NCBI RefSeq assembly: GCF_014202215.1
Contig: NZ_JACHGB010000001.1
Coordinates: 705,377 to 769,376, forward strand
Reading direction: 5' to 3'
DNA: 64,000 nucleotides
Origin: Quisquiliibacterium transsilvanicum
GTDB taxonomy: Bacteria; Pseudomonadota; Gammaproteobacteria; Burkholderiales; Burkholderiaceae_E
A program made the position numbers and the translations under genes. Of the stretch, positions 23,501 through 33,141 are shown in pieces. Each line of letters opens with the position of its first letter. The stretch's first letter is position 1. The notes under the pieces are model-generated. The model was given only the letters and a program-made list of their open reading frames with translations. It was not told the origin of the DNA and did no database searches.

Positions 23501-26500
23501 CTAATCCTTCGCCTGCTCATCCTTCGCGTGCTCGCCGGAAGCCGCCCCGGCGGGCGCGCCGCGGCGGCTGCGCGCGGTGAGGACGAAGAACAGCGGGATG
23601 AACAGCGTGGCCACGAAGGTGGCGATGATCATTCCGCCGAAGACGCCGGTGCCCATCGACCGGCGCGCGGCCGCGCCCGCGCCGCCGGCAATCACCAGCG
23701 GCAGCACGCCCAGCGCGAAGGCCAGCGAGGTCATCACGATCGGGCGGAAACGCAGCCGCGCCGCCTGCAGCGCGGCCTCCACCGGCTTCATTCCCGCCAG
23801 GTAGCCCTGCTGCGCGAACTCCACGATCAGGATCGCGTTCTTCGAGGCGAGCCCGATCAGCACCACCAGGCCGATCTGGAAGTAGATGTCGTTCTCGAGC
23901 GAGCGCAGCGCGACGAAGCCCAGCGCGCCCACGACTGCGAAGGGAACGGCCAGCAGCACCGCCACCGGCAGCGCCCAGCGTTCGTAGAGCGCCGCGAGGA
24001 TCAGGTAGACCATCACGAGTGCGAGGCCGAACGCATAGACCGAGGCGCTGCCGGTGCGCTTCTCCTGGAAGGCCTGGCCGGTCCATGCGATCTCGTAACC
24101 CCGCGGCAGCGTACTGCGCGCGACCTCCTCCACCGCCCGGATCGCGTCGCCCGAGCTGACCCCGGGGCGGCCGCTGCCCAGCACCTTCGCTGCGACGAAG
24201 CCGTTGAAGCGCTCCAGCTGCTCGGGGCCGACCACGCCCTCGACCGCGATCAGCGCCTTGAGCGGAATCATCTCGCCCGAGGCTGCGCGCACGTGGACCG
24301 CGCCGAGGTCCTCCGGCTTCGCCCGGTAGGGCGCGTCGGCCTGGATCTGCACGCGGTAGGTGCGGCCGAAGCGGTTGAAGTCGTTGACGTACAGCGCGCC
24401 CATCGTGCTCTGCAGCGCGTCGAAGACGTCCTGCACCGGCACGCCCAGGGCCAGCGCCTTGTCCCGGTCCACCTCGACGCGCAGCTGCGGCACCGACGGC
24501 CTGAAGAATGTGTTGATCCCCTGCAGCCGCGAATCCTTGCCGAGCGCCGCGACGAAGTCCTGGACCACCAGCGCGAGCCGCTTGGGGTCCGCATCGCCGC
24601 GCCCCTGCAGGTAGACCTCGAAGCCGCCCGCGGTGCCGAGCCCGCGGATCGCCGGCGGGTTGAATGCGAGCGCCATGCCGTCGGTCAGCGCCATGCCCTT
24701 GCGGAAGATCTCGGCGGCCAGCTCCGGCGCGCTCTGGGTGCGCTCGGACCAGTGCTTCATCGGCACGAAGATGGTCGCCGCGTTGGTCTTGTTGCCGCCG
24801 CCGATCAGGTCGAAACCGTTGACGACGAACATGTGCTCGATCGACGGATGCCCTTCGAGCATGCCGCGCAACTGCGCACCGCTGCGGCCGGTGCGCTCGA
24901 GCGTCGCGCCGTCGGGCAGGATCACCGCGCCGATCACGTAGCCCTGGTCCTCGGCGGGCACGAAGCTGCCGGGCACGCGCATGAACAGCCAGGCGCCGAG
25001 GCCGATGATGCCCAGGAAGACGAGCACGGCCGGCAGGCGCCTGCGCAGCGCCAGCCCCACGCCGCCCAGGAACAGGCGGGTGAGCGCGTCGAAGCCGCGA
25101 TTGAAGGGCATGAACAGCCGCGAGCCGTGGTCGGCCGAGCGCAGCATCAGCGCGCACAGCGCCGGTGTCAGCGTCAGCGCGACGAAGCCCGACAGCGCGA
25201 CGGCGATCGCCACCGTGACCGCGAACTGCTTGTAGAGCTGCCCGGCGATGCCGCCCAGGAAGGCCACCGGCACGAACACCGCGCACAGCACCAGCACGAT
25301 CGCGACGATGGCTCCGGAGACCTCGCGCATCGCCTCGATCGCAGCCTCCCTCGGTCCCATGCCGTTCTCGCGCATCAGCCGCTCGACGTTCTCGAGCACG
25401 ACGATCGCGTCGTCGACCACGATGCCGATCGCCAGCACCATCGCGAACAGCGTCAGCGTGTTGATCGAGAAGCCGAACAGCCAGAGCCCGGCGAAGGTGC
25501 CGATCAGCGACACCGGCACCGCCACCATCGGGATCAGCGTCGCCCGCCAGGTCTGCAGGAACACGAAGACCACCGCCACCACCAGCAGCGCGGCCTCGAA
25601 GATCGTCTTGGTCACCTCGGAGATCGAGGACTCGACGAAGCGCGTGGTGTCGAAGGGGATGACGTAGTCCAGCCCCTCGGGGAAGCGGGCCTTGAGCTCC
25701 TCCATCTTCGCGCGGACCGCGTCGGCCACGTCCAGCGCGTTGGCGCCCGACTGCAGGAACACTGCGGTGCCGATCGTGGGCTTGCCGTCCAGGGTGTTGA
25801 AGGCGTCGTAGCTCTGCGCGCCGAGCTCGATGCGGGCGATGTCCTTGAGCTTGAGCACCCCCGAGACCCCGGCCGAGCGCACCGCGATCTCGCCAAACTC
25901 CTCGGGGCTCACCAGCCGCCCGCTGGTGGTCACCGTGTAGACCAGCGCCTGGCCGGGCAGCGCAGGTTCCGCGCCGATCTTGCCGGCCGCGTACTGCGCA
26001 TTCTGGGCACGGATCGCGGCGGCCACGTCGCTGGGCGTCACCCCCAGCCGGGCCATCCGGTCGGGCAGCAGCCAGACCCGCATCGAGTAGTCGCGGGCGC
26101 CGAAGATGGTGACGTCGGCGACCCCGGGCAGGCGCTTGAGCTCGTCGACCATGTTCAGCGACGAGTAGTTGGAGAGATACAGCGTGTCGTGCCGGTTGTC
26201 CGGCGAACTGAGCGCCACCACGAGCAGGATGTCGTTGGAGCGCTTCTGCACTGTCACGCCGTTGCGCCGGACCTCCTCGGGCAGGCGCGGCGCGGCCAGC
26301 TGCACCCGGTTGTTGACGTTGAAGGTGGCCTGGTCGACGTTGGTGCCCACCTCGAAGGTGGCAGTGATGCTCACCGCACCGCTGGAGGAGGAACTGGAGT
26401 TGAAGTAGATCAGCCCCTCGACGCCCGAGAGCTGCTCCTCGATCGGCGCGGCGACCGTCTTGGCGAGCGTCTCGGCGCTGGCGCCCGGGTAGCTGGCGTT

Positions 26501-26635
26501 GATCACCACCGTGGGCGGCGCGATCTGCGGGTACTGGGCGACCGGCAATGCGAACGCGGCGACCAGCCCCGCGATGACGATGATGATCGAGAGGACGGCA
26601 GCGAAGATCGGCCGGTCGATGAAGAACCTGGACAT
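23501..26635 (-). CDS. RND multidrug efflux permease (HAE1, AcrB/MexB type)
   Basis: 1044 residues, the usual length. Proton-driven trimeric inner-membrane pump. Twelve transmembrane helices with the first at residues about 10-28 (PIFAAVLSIIIVIAGLVAAFALPVAQYPQIAPP); the proton-relay Asp pair is in IGIVVDDAIVVLENVER; porter-domain features such as the NYSSLNMVDELKRLPGVADV loop are present. The C-terminus ends in an acidic/lysine tail. Directly downstream (9 bp) of its adaptor. No outer-membrane factor or TetR/MarR repressor gene is adjacent, so it presumably uses a TolC-like protein encoded elsewhere. Confidence 0.95.
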   Translation of the reverse strand: MSRFFIDRPIFAAVLSIIIVIAGLVAAFALPVAQYPQIAPPTVVINASYPGASAETLAKTVAAPIEEQLSGVEGLIYFNSSSSSSGAVSITATFEVGTNVDQATFNVNNRVQLAAPRLPEEVRRNGVTVQKRSNDILLVVALSSPDNRHDTLYLSNYSSLNMVDELKRLPGVADVTIFGARDYSMRVWLLPDRMARLGVTPSDVAAAIRAQNAQYAAGKIGAEPALPGQALVYTVTTSGRLVSPEEFGEIAVRSAGVSGVLKLKDIARIELGAQSYDAFNTLDGKPTIGTAVFLQSGANALDVADAVRAKMEELKARFPEGLDYVIPFDTTRFVESSISEVTKTIFEAALLVVAVVFVFLQTWRATLIPMVAVPVSLIGTFAGLWLFGFSINTLTLFAMVLAIGIVVDDAIVVLENVERLMRENGMGPREAAIEAMREVSGAIVAIVLVLCAVFVPVAFLGGIAGQLYKQFAVTVAIAVALSGFVALTLTPALCALMLRSADHGSRLFMPFNRGFDALTRLFLGGVGLALRRRLPAVLVFLGIIGLGAWLFMRVPGSFVPAEDQGYVIGAVILPDGATLERTGRSGAQLRGMLEGHPSIEHMFVVNGFDLIGGGNKTNAATIFVPMKHWSERTQSAPELAAEIFRKGMALTDGMALAFNPPAIRGLGTAGGFEVYLQGRGDADPKRLALVVQDFVAALGKDSRLQGINTFFRPSVPQLRVEVDRDKALALGVPVQDVFDALQSTMGALYVNDFNRFGRTYRVQIQADAPYRAKPEDLGAVHVRAASGEMIPLKALIAVEGVVGPEQLERFNGFVAAKVLGSGRPGVSSGDAIRAVEEVARSTLPRGYEIAWTGQAFQEKRTGSASVYAFGLALVMVYLILAALYERWALPVAVLLAVPFAVVGALGFVALRSLENDIYFQIGLVVLIGLASKNAILIVEFAQQGYLAGMKPVEAALQAARLRFRPIVMTSLAFALGVLPLVIAGGAGAAARRSMGTGVFGGMIIATFVATLFIPLFFVLTARSRRGAPAGAASGEHAKDEQAKD

Positions 26636-26644
26636 GGCGGACGC

Positions 26645-27877
26645 CTAGCGCTTCGACGCGGATGCGTCCGCGCCGGCGGCCGCGGGTGCCGGCCTCGCCT
26701 GCACCGCCGCGCCCGGCCGGATCTTCATCAGGTTGTCGACGATCACCCGGTCGCCGGCCGCAAGCCCGGACCTCACGACCCAGTCCTTGCCCGCCCAGCC
26801 CGCAGTCCGGACCGGACGCGCGGCGGCCTTGCCCTCGGCGTCGACGATCCAGACGAACTGCCCCTGGTCGCCGCGCATCACTGCGGCATGCGGCACCAGC
26901 ACCCCCTCCTGCTCGCCGGCCTCGACCCGGGCGCGCACGAACTGGCCCGGAAGCAGCGCCCCGTCGGGGTTCGCGAACTCGGCGCGCAACTGAACGGTGC
27001 CGAGCTTCGCGTCAACGGTACTACCTGAGAAATTGAGCCTGCCCGCCCGGGGGTGGGCGCTGCCGTCGGCGAGCACCAGCCGCACGCCGCTGTCCCCGCC
27101 GCCGCGCCGCAGCATCGCGTACTCCGGCTCGGACAGCGAGAAGCGCACCCAGACCGGATCGGTGCGCACCAGCGTGGTCAGCAGTCCGCTGTCGACGCCC
27201 GCGGCCACCAGGCTGCCCTCGGAGCGCAGCGAGCGCCCGGCGACGCCCGCGATAGGCGCATCGACGCGGGTGTAGGAGAGGTTGAGTTCCGCCTCTCGCA
27301 CCTTGGCCTGCGCAGCCAGTGTCGAGGCGCGCGCCTGCTTCAGCGAGGCGGTCGCGTCGTCGTACTCGCGCTGGCTGATCGCCCGCTGGTCGACGAGCTG
27401 CTTGAGCCGGCCCGCCTCGATCTGCGCGCGCTCGAGCCGGGCGCGCTCCTGTTCCAGGGCCGCGCGGGCCTGGGCCAGCGCGATCTCGAACGGCGCCTTC
27501 TCGATCCGGTACAAGGGTGCGCCGGCCCGGATCGGCTCGCCTTCGCGGAACAGCTGTTTCTCGAGAATGCCCGTGACCCGCGCCCTGACCTCCACCTCGC
27601 GCGAACCTTCGGCACGCGCAACCGCCTCGAGCGTGACCGGAAGCCGCTGCGAGCGGGCCTCCAGCACCGCCACCGGCAGCGCCTGCGGAGCGCCCGTCTG
27701 GGGCGCGGCAGCCGACTTGTCATCGCGCGCGCCACAGGCGGCGAGCACCAACGCCGCCAGCAGGCCTGCGCTCAGCGCGCGCAGCCGGCGCACGGCGGCG
27801 CCATCCGCCGGCAGGCGCAGGATCGGGGGGAAACGGGCAGCGAAAACGGCGGGCCGGGCCGGGCGGCGAGTGGTCAT
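26645..27877 (-). CDS. RND efflux periplasmic adaptor (AcrA/MexA type), lipoprotein
   Basis: 410 residues. The N-terminus contains the lipobox LAAC with Cys48 if ATG 27877 is used; a GTG at 27793 would give a more normal 20-residue lipoprotein signal, and is a real alternative. Then the barrel-sandwich half (ARVTGILEKQLFREGEPIRAGAPLYRIEKAPFE), a coiled-coil hairpin (about 110-180, Ala/Arg/Glu-rich), the second half (SYTRVDAPIAGVAGRS) and beta-barrel plus membrane-proximal domains (LLPGQFVRARVEAGEQEGVLVPHAAV). It links the pump to the outer-membrane channel. Confidence 0.93.
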   Translation of the reverse strand: MTTRRPARPAVFAARFPPILRLPADGAAVRRLRALSAGLLAALVLAACGARDDKSAAAPQTGAPQALPVAVLEARSQRLPVTLEAVARAEGSREVEVRARVTGILEKQLFREGEPIRAGAPLYRIEKAPFEIALAQARAALEQERARLERAQIEAGRLKQLVDQRAISQREYDDATASLKQARASTLAAQAKVREAELNLSYTRVDAPIAGVAGRSLRSEGSLVAAGVDSGLLTTLVRTDPVWVRFSLSEPEYAMLRRGGGDSGVRLVLADGSAHPRAGRLNFSGSTVDAKLGTVQLRAEFANPDGALLPGQFVRARVEAGEQEGVLVPHAAVMRGDQGQFVWIVDAEGKAAARPVRTAGWAGKDWVVRSGLAAGDRVIVDNLMKIRPGAAVQARPAPAAAGADASASKR

Positions 27878-27970
27878 CGTGCGGGCGCCGCGCGCAGCGG
27901 CCGGGTGGATTCGGAGCGCCGCAGTATTGCACGCGCCCGCGTCTTGCCGAAGGCCCGCCGGGCGCGTTCC

Positions 27971-27992
27971 GGACCGGAGGCCAGGCCGGTCC
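27971..27992. terminator. Possible hairpin terminator of ppa
   Basis: Perfect 7-bp stem GGACCGG / CCGGTCC with an 8-nt loop, 15 nt beyond the ppa stop codon on the minus strand. No T-run, so it is only a candidate. Confidence 0.3.
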
Positions 27993-28006
27993 GACCGCCC
28001 CCTTGA

Positions 28007-28555
28007 TCAGAAGTTGGGCTTGACCTTCGCGGCCTTGTAGCGGGCGATGCCGTCGACGATCTCCTGCGCTGCGGCCTCCGGCCCGTCCCAGCCGACCACC
28101 TTGACCCACTTGCCGGCCTCGAGGTCCTTGTAGTGCTCGAAGAAGTGGCGGATCTGCGCAAGCCGCTCGGGCGCGATGTCGTCGGGCTTCTTCCAGTGCT
28201 TGTACCAGGGCAGGATCTTGTCGATCGGCACCGCGAGCAGCTTCGCGTCCCCGCCCGCCTCGTCCTCCATCTTGAGGATGCCGATCGGCCGGCAGCGGAC
28301 CACCACGCCCGGCTGCAGCGGGAACGGCGTGATCACGAGAATGTCGACCGGGTCGCCATCGTCGGAGATGGTGTGCGGAACATAGCCGTAATTGCACGGA
28401 TAATGCATGGCCGTGCCGATGAAACGATCGACGAACAAGGCACCGGTCTCCTTGTCGACCTCGTACTTGATCGGGTCGGCGTTCATCGGGATTTCGATGA
28501 TGACGTTGACGTCGTTCGGGATGTCGCGTCCGGAGTCGACTCGATCGAGGTTCAT
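28007..28555 (-). CDS. ppa: Inorganic pyrophosphatase (family I)
   Basis: 182 residues, typical of bacterial family I enzymes. Hydrolyses pyrophosphate to phosphate with Mg2+, driving biosynthetic reactions. The signature [10 protein letters not shown] carries the metal-binding aspartates; [27 protein letters not shown] and [17 protein letters not shown] are all conserved. Start ATG 28555. The divergent neighbour is a diguanylate cyclase about 190 bp away. Confidence 0.97.
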   Translation of the reverse strand: MNLDRVDSGRDIPNDVNVIIEIPMNADPIKYEVDKETGALFVDRFIGTAMHYPCNYGYVPHTISDDGDPVDILVITPFPLQPGVVVRCRPIGILKMEDEAGGDAKLLAVPIDKILPWYKHWKKPDDIAPERLAQIRHFFEHYKDLEAGKWVKVVGWDGPEAAAQEIVDGIARYKAAKVKPNF

Positions 28556-28745
28556 GGCATTCCTGCAGGAGTGGTCTTGTGAAGGGTGCGAATTCTACTG
28601 GAGTGGCGCTACGGGCATGCACGGCCGCAGCGGGACGCCGCCCATGCGCAACACCCAACCGACCGGCGCCGCACGGGTGATGGCCTCAGCCCAAGGCGCT
28701 ACGCTCCCGGAGTCTGTCAATGGAGACTTCAAACCCGTGCCCAAG

Positions 28746-30674
28746 ATGCGGCGGCCCGCGGCAGGGCCCCACGATCGTGCCGCAAGGCGGCTGCCGCTGG
28801 CGCGCGCGCTGATCCTGGCGCTGCTGTCGCTGGCCATCCTGTTCGGGACGCTGGCGCAGGGGCGCGAATCGGCCGCGGCCCAGAACGCGGCCCAGGCGGC
28901 CCAGGCGGCCCAGGCACTCCAGCCTGCCGGGGCGGCGATCTCCTGGCTGCGCGACCCCTCGGCCCGGCTCCAACTGCCGGAGATCCGCCGCCTGGCCGAG
29001 GCGGGCGCCTTCCGGCCCGCGAATCAGGCAGGTCGCTCCCGCGAGGAGCGGCTCAACTTTGGAATGACCCAGGACGCCGTCTGGCTGCGAGTTCCGCTGC
29101 ACAACGCGTCGGACCGCAACGCCGAGCGCCTGGTCGAGATCGACTATCCCTACCTCGATGACCTCGAATTCCACGTTCCTGCCGACCTGCCCGGCGGTCC
29201 GGCGGAGGTGCTGACCGGCGACCGCCGGCCCTTTGCCGCGCGCGGCTTCGAGCACCGCAACTTCGTGCTTCCGGTGTCGCTTGGCCCCGGCGAGTCGACC
29301 GAGGTCTTCATCCGCGTGCGTTCTTCGACTGCGATCCAGCTGCCGGTTCACGTGCGCAGCGCCGGCGAGTTCGCCGCAGTCGAGCAGCTTCGACTGCTGC
29401 TGCTCGGCTCCTACTTCGGCGTGGCGCTGGTGATGGTGCTTTACAACCTCGCGCTCGGGCGGGCGCTTCGCGAGCCGACCTACCCCTGGTACGTGGCCTT
29501 CGTCGGCCTGTTCGGGCTGTTCCACTTCTGCCTCAACGGCTTCGCCTACCAGTACCTGTTCCCGGCCTCGCCGCACCTCGGCAGCCAGGGCGCATATCTG
29601 TTCCTCGGCGCCGCGGTGGCTGCGGCGCTTCAGTTCGCGCGCGCCTTCCTGGGCAGCCGGGCCCGCATGCCCAGGCTCGATCGGCTCGCCGCGCTGCTGA
29701 TCCTGCCGCTGGTCGCCATGTCACCGGTCGCCCTGCTGTTCGACGCCCCCTGGGTCGCCCGGGCCAGCCAGATGCTCGCCCTGGCGGGCAGCACGCTCGG
29801 CCTGAGCATGGGCATCCTGGCCTGGCGCCTCGGCTACACGCCTGCCCGCCTGTACGTGCTCGCGTTCGTCACGGTCATCCTCACCGGCGTTGCGATGGTG
29901 ATCCGCAACGTCGGCCTGCTGCCCTGGACGCCGCTGACCGCCTACGGTACCCAGATCGGCGCAAGTCTGGAAGCGCTGTTCCTGGGACTGGCGCTCGCCG
30001 ACCGCATCCGCACCATCCAGCTCGACGCACTGGAGGCATCGCGCCGCGCCGGGCAGAACCTGGAGCACGAAGTGGCTGCGCGAACTGCGGAGCTCGCCGC
30101 CGCCAACGGACGGTTACGCGACGAGATCCGCGAGCGTGAGCGCGCCGAGGGCCGGCTGCGCGAGAGCGAGGAGCGGCTGCGCCGCCTCGCACAGCACGAC
30201 GCGCTGACCGGAGTGGCCAACCGGAACCTGCTGGCCGACCGCGGCGCCGCCATCCTGGCCTCGGCGCAGCGGCACGGCCGCCCCTTCGGCGTGATCGGCA
30301 TCGATCTCGACGGCCTCAAGGGCATCAACGATGCGATGGGCCACGGCGCGGGGGACCGGCTGCTGGTGGCTTGCGCACGGCGGATGGGCGCGCGGCTGCG
30401 CCGCTCCGACCTGCTCGCTCGAACCGGCGGCGACGAATTCGTGATCCTGCTACCGGACGTCGGCGGCCGCGTGGAGCTCACGCGGGTGTCGGCACAGCTC
30501 AGGGACGCCCTCGAGCAGCCACTGTCGCTGCCGGACGGCAAGGTGACGCCGCGGGCGAGCTTCGGCGCCGCCCTCTTTCCCGACGATGGCGCGGACCTGG
30601 ACGCCCTGATGGCCCATGCGGACCTGGAGATGTACCGCGACAAGCAGGCACGGCGCATCCGCTCGGAAGACTGA
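28746..30674 (+). CDS. 7TM-DISM diguanylate cyclase (GGDEF)
   Basis: About 642 residues from ATG 28746. Order: signal peptide (RRLPLARALILALLSLAILFGTLAQG); a periplasmic 7TMR-DISM extracellular domain (about 60-210) with FGMTQDAVWLRVPLHN and VEIDYPYLDDLEFHV; seven membrane helices (about 220-420); a coiled-coil linker; and a GGDEF domain. The active site is RTGGDEFVIL. An RxxD motif (RRSD) lies five residues before GGDEF, which is the product-inhibition I-site, so the enzyme is probably active and feedback-controlled. Makes c-di-GMP in response to an unknown periplasmic cue. The exact start is uncertain (ATG also at 28680 and 28644; no strong ribosome-binding site). Confidence 0.88.
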   Translation: MRRPAAGPHDRAARRLPLARALILALLSLAILFGTLAQGRESAAAQNAAQAAQAAQALQPAGAAISWLRDPSARLQLPEIRRLAEAGAFRPANQAGRSREERLNFGMTQDAVWLRVPLHNASDRNAERLVEIDYPYLDDLEFHVPADLPGGPAEVLTGDRRPFAARGFEHRNFVLPVSLGPGESTEVFIRVRSSTAIQLPVHVRSAGEFAAVEQLRLLLLGSYFGVALVMVLYNLALGRALREPTYPWYVAFVGLFGLFHFCLNGFAYQYLFPASPHLGSQGAYLFLGAAVAAALQFARAFLGSRARMPRLDRLAALLILPLVAMSPVALLFDAPWVARASQMLALAGSTLGLSMGILAWRLGYTPARLYVLAFVTVILTGVAMVIRNVGLLPWTPLTAYGTQIGASLEALFLGLALADRIRTIQLDALEASRRAGQNLEHEVAARTAELAAANGRLRDEIRERERAEGRLRESEERLRRLAQHDALTGVANRNLLADRGAAILASAQRHGRPFGVIGIDLDGLKGINDAMGHGAGDRLLVACARRMGARLRRSDLLARTGGDEFVILLPDVGGRVELTRVSAQLRDALEQPLSLPDGKVTPRASFGAALFPDDGADLDALMAHADLEMYRDKQARRIRSED

Positions 30675-30681
30675 GCGGGCC

Positions 30682-31920
30682 CTAACCGGCCAGCGTGGCG
30701 TCCGGCCGCATCCCTGCCGCCTGCCGCGAGAACGACGCAAGCCGCTGCCCCTGGTCCGCCAGCCGTGCGGCGCTGCGGAAATGCGAGGCCGCAGCATCCG
30801 GCCGCGACAGCGCCTCGGCGAGTTCGCCCAGCGCCACGTGGGCGGCGACGCTCGCACGCGCCTGCAGGCTGCGCTCCAGGTACTCCTCGGCCTTGCCCCA
30901 CAGCGACTCGGCCATGCACATCCGCCCCAGCGCCAGCAGCAGGTCCGGGTCATCGCCATGCGACAGGCGCCACTGCTCGGCGCGCTGGATCCGTTCGCGG
31001 GCGGGGACGGCGTCGAGCGCCGCGTAGAGCGGCAGCAGCATCGGCGAGAACTCCTTCGCACCCGCCTGCTCGATCAGCCGGCGCGCGGCCTCCTGGTCGC
31101 CGCTGGCCGCATGGGCGGCCGCCGCCGACTCCACCGTCTCGGGAAGCTCGCGCTCGGCAGCGCGCAGCGAGGACCACAGCTCGCGCACGCCCGCGGCGTC
31201 GCCAGCACTGCGCGCGAACAAGGCCCGGCAGGCGCGCACCCTGAGCCCGCGCACGGCCGCGGACGGCAGTGCATCGCGCTTCTCGAGTTGGCGCAGGACC
31301 TGAAGCACGCGCACCCAGTCCTCGGACTGCTCGTAAGCCCGCAACGCGACGCGAAGCGAGTGGATGTGCCGCAGCCCCTTGCCATGCAGCCGCTCGATCG
31401 CCGCGATCGCGCGCACCGGATCCTGCTCTTCGAGGGCGAGCTCGGCGGCGGTCATCAGCCCCGCGTGGGCACTGCCGGGGTCGACCTCCGCCAGGTCCAG
31501 CCAACGGTCGCGACGATCGAACTCGCGCATCCGGTGCGCGGCACGCGCCGCCACCAGCGCGGCCGGCCCTGCCATGAGATCGTCATCCCGCGCTGCCTGC
31601 GCCAGCCGCTCCGCCCGTCCGAAACGCCCTTCGAACAGTGCCAGCACACCGTCGCGCAGCGCCATCCTGGCGCCCTCGTGCTGGCGCCGCTGGCGGTAAC
31701 CCCGCACCCGCGAGGGCAGCGCGAGCGCCTTGGCCAGAGCGACCAGCAGCAGGTGGAACAGCAGGAAGGACAGCACCAGCACCAGCACCGCCAGGTTGAC
31801 CGAGAAGTCCACCCGATAAGGAGGCCAGAGCACGGCAACGTTGCCGTGATTGAAACGCATCAGCAGCGCCAGCCCGACGGCCGAGCTGAGGATGAGGAGG
31901 AGCCACACCAGCCAGCGCAT
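30682..31920 (-). CDS. hemY: Haem biosynthesis protein HemY (TPR, inner membrane)
   Basis: 412 residues. Two N-terminal membrane helices (about 2-20 and 42-62: MRWLVWLLLILSSAVGLALLM and SVNLAVLVLVLSFLLFHLLLVALAKALALPSR) followed by tetratricopeptide-like helices. The order matches proteobacterial HemY encoded with hemCDX; its precise role in haem biosynthesis is unsettled, and it is unrelated to the Bacillus protoporphyrinogen oxidase of the same name. Last gene of hemCDXY, 9 bp after hemX. Convergent with the diguanylate cyclase, with only 7 bp between stops. Confidence 0.9.
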   Translation of the reverse strand: MRWLVWLLLILSSAVGLALLMRFNHGNVAVLWPPYRVDFSVNLAVLVLVLSFLLFHLLLVALAKALALPSRVRGYRQRRQHEGARMALRDGVLALFEGRFGRAERLAQAARDDDLMAGPAALVAARAAHRMREFDRRDRWLDLAEVDPGSAHAGLMTAAELALEEQDPVRAIAAIERLHGKGLRHIHSLRVALRAYEQSEDWVRVLQVLRQLEKRDALPSAAVRGLRVRACRALFARSAGDAAGVRELWSSLRAAERELPETVESAAAAHAASGDQEAARRLIEQAGAKEFSPMLLPLYAALDAVPARERIQRAEQWRLSHGDDPDLLLALGRMCMAESLWGKAEEYLERSLQARASVAAHVALGELAEALSRPDAAASHFRSAARLADQGQRLASFSRQAAGMRPDATLAG

Positions 31921-31929
31921 CGTCCCGCC

Positions 31930-33141
31930 CTATTCCGTCGAGGTCTCGCGCGCCACCCGCGCCGAGCGCACCGCGGCGAGCGTGTCGCTGAGCGAGGGGA
32001 GCTCGGTCGAGATCGCACTCGTGCGCAGCTGCTCGATCATCGCCAGCTTGCCCGACACCCTCCGGTCCTCGACCTGGAAGTAGTCGCGCAGCCAGCCGGC
32101 GGCCCGATCCAGGTCGCTGCGGAACACCGGCTCGGACCGACCGAGCAGCGCCAGGCGCGCGGAAAGCAGGGTCAGCCTCAGGTTCTGGCGCACGAAATAC
32201 TGCTGTTCGGGCGCCAGCAGAACTGCGTCCGGCCGATCGATCCGGTTCACGCGGAACAGCTGCGAAAGCTCGGCCAGCAGCGCCTCCCAGCCCTTGCGTC
32301 CGGTGCTGGCGAGCTGCTCGAAGGTGAACCGGGCTCCCTCCGGCGCCTCGTGGCCCGCCAGCGGGTCCGGACTCGCGACCGGCGCAAGCCCTGCCACCAG
32401 AGGCAGGTCTTCGAGGCCGGCCGCCACCGTGTCCAGCCGCAGCGCGAGCGCCGCCACGTCCACTGCGGGCAACGCGGAGAGCCGCTCGATGTCGCGTGCG
32501 ATCAGTCGTCGCAGTCCCAGCGCCTCGGGCTGGTTGATCCGCTGAAGACGGTCATCGGCATCCTGCAGCGCGACGATCGCGCCGCGCACGTTGCCGCTGA
32601 CCAGCAGCTGCTGGGAGGCAAGGCCCACCGCGCTCTCGACGTCGCCGAGAACGGCGGCAACGCTCTCCACCGCCATGTCCTTGTACATCCGCTCGAGTTG
32701 CGCCTGCTGCCCGAGCGCCTCGGTGAGCTTGCTCTCCAGCACTGCCGAGCGCGCCTGCAGCTCGCGCACGGTTTCCTGGGACTGCCGCACCTGTGTCTCG
32801 AGCTGCTCGGTGCGCGCGTCGCCGGCCTGCAGCCGGCGCGCTGCCTCCCGGCCCACCGTGTCGGACCGCTGCCAGAGCACGCCGGCAGCGGTGGCCGCGC
32901 CCAGCGCCACCAGCAGGGCGAGCAGCGCCAGCAGGCTGCCGGACCGGCCGGCGGACGCCGGGGGCCGGCCCGAAGCCGGGGGCGGGGGCGGGGGCGGGCC
33001 CGAAGCCGAAGCCGGGCCCGAAGCCGGGGCTGCCGCCGGGCCCGAAGCCTGCGCGGCGGGCGCAGGCGCCGGGGAACCGGTTGCCGAAGAGGTGGAGAAT
33101 TCTGGAGCGGACACCGCGATTGGCTCGATGACGGGGATCAC
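31930..33141 (-). CDS. hemX: HemX (uroporphyrinogen-III C-methyltransferase-like membrane protein)
   Basis: 403 residues. Proline/alanine-rich cytoplasmic N-terminus, a single membrane anchor at about residues 67-88 (GSLLALLALLVALGAATAAGVLW), a coiled coil (about 95-150), then the conserved HemX periplasmic domain (MYKDMAVESVAAVLGDVESAVGLASQQL, WEALLAELSQLFRVNRID, LLAPEQQYFVRQNLRLTLLSARLALL). Historical annotation as a methyltransferase is not supported by catalytic motifs. Start GTG overlaps the hemD stop as GTGA. Confidence 0.9.
   Translation of the reverse strand: MIPVIEPIAVSAPEFSTSSATGSPAPAPAAQASGPAAAPASGPASASGPPPPPPPASGRPPASAGRSGSLLALLALLVALGAATAAGVLWQRSDTVGREAARRLQAGDARTEQLETQVRQSQETVRELQARSAVLESKLTEALGQQAQLERMYKDMAVESVAAVLGDVESAVGLASQQLLVSGNVRGAIVALQDADDRLQRINQPEALGLRRLIARDIERLSALPAVDVAALALRLDTVAAGLEDLPLVAGLAPVASPDPLAGHEAPEGARFTFEQLASTGRKGWEALLAELSQLFRVNRIDRPDAVLLAPEQQYFVRQNLRLTLLSARLALLGRSEPVFRSDLDRAAGWLRDYFQVEDRRVSGKLAMIEQLRTSAISTELPSLSDTLAAVRSARVARETSTE

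Noticed and set aside
23528..27028. A plus-strand open frame of more than 1000 codons opposite the RND pump and adaptor
   Set aside because: Antisense shadow of high-GC genes; composition is biased (His/Arg/Gln/Asp) and no motif is present.
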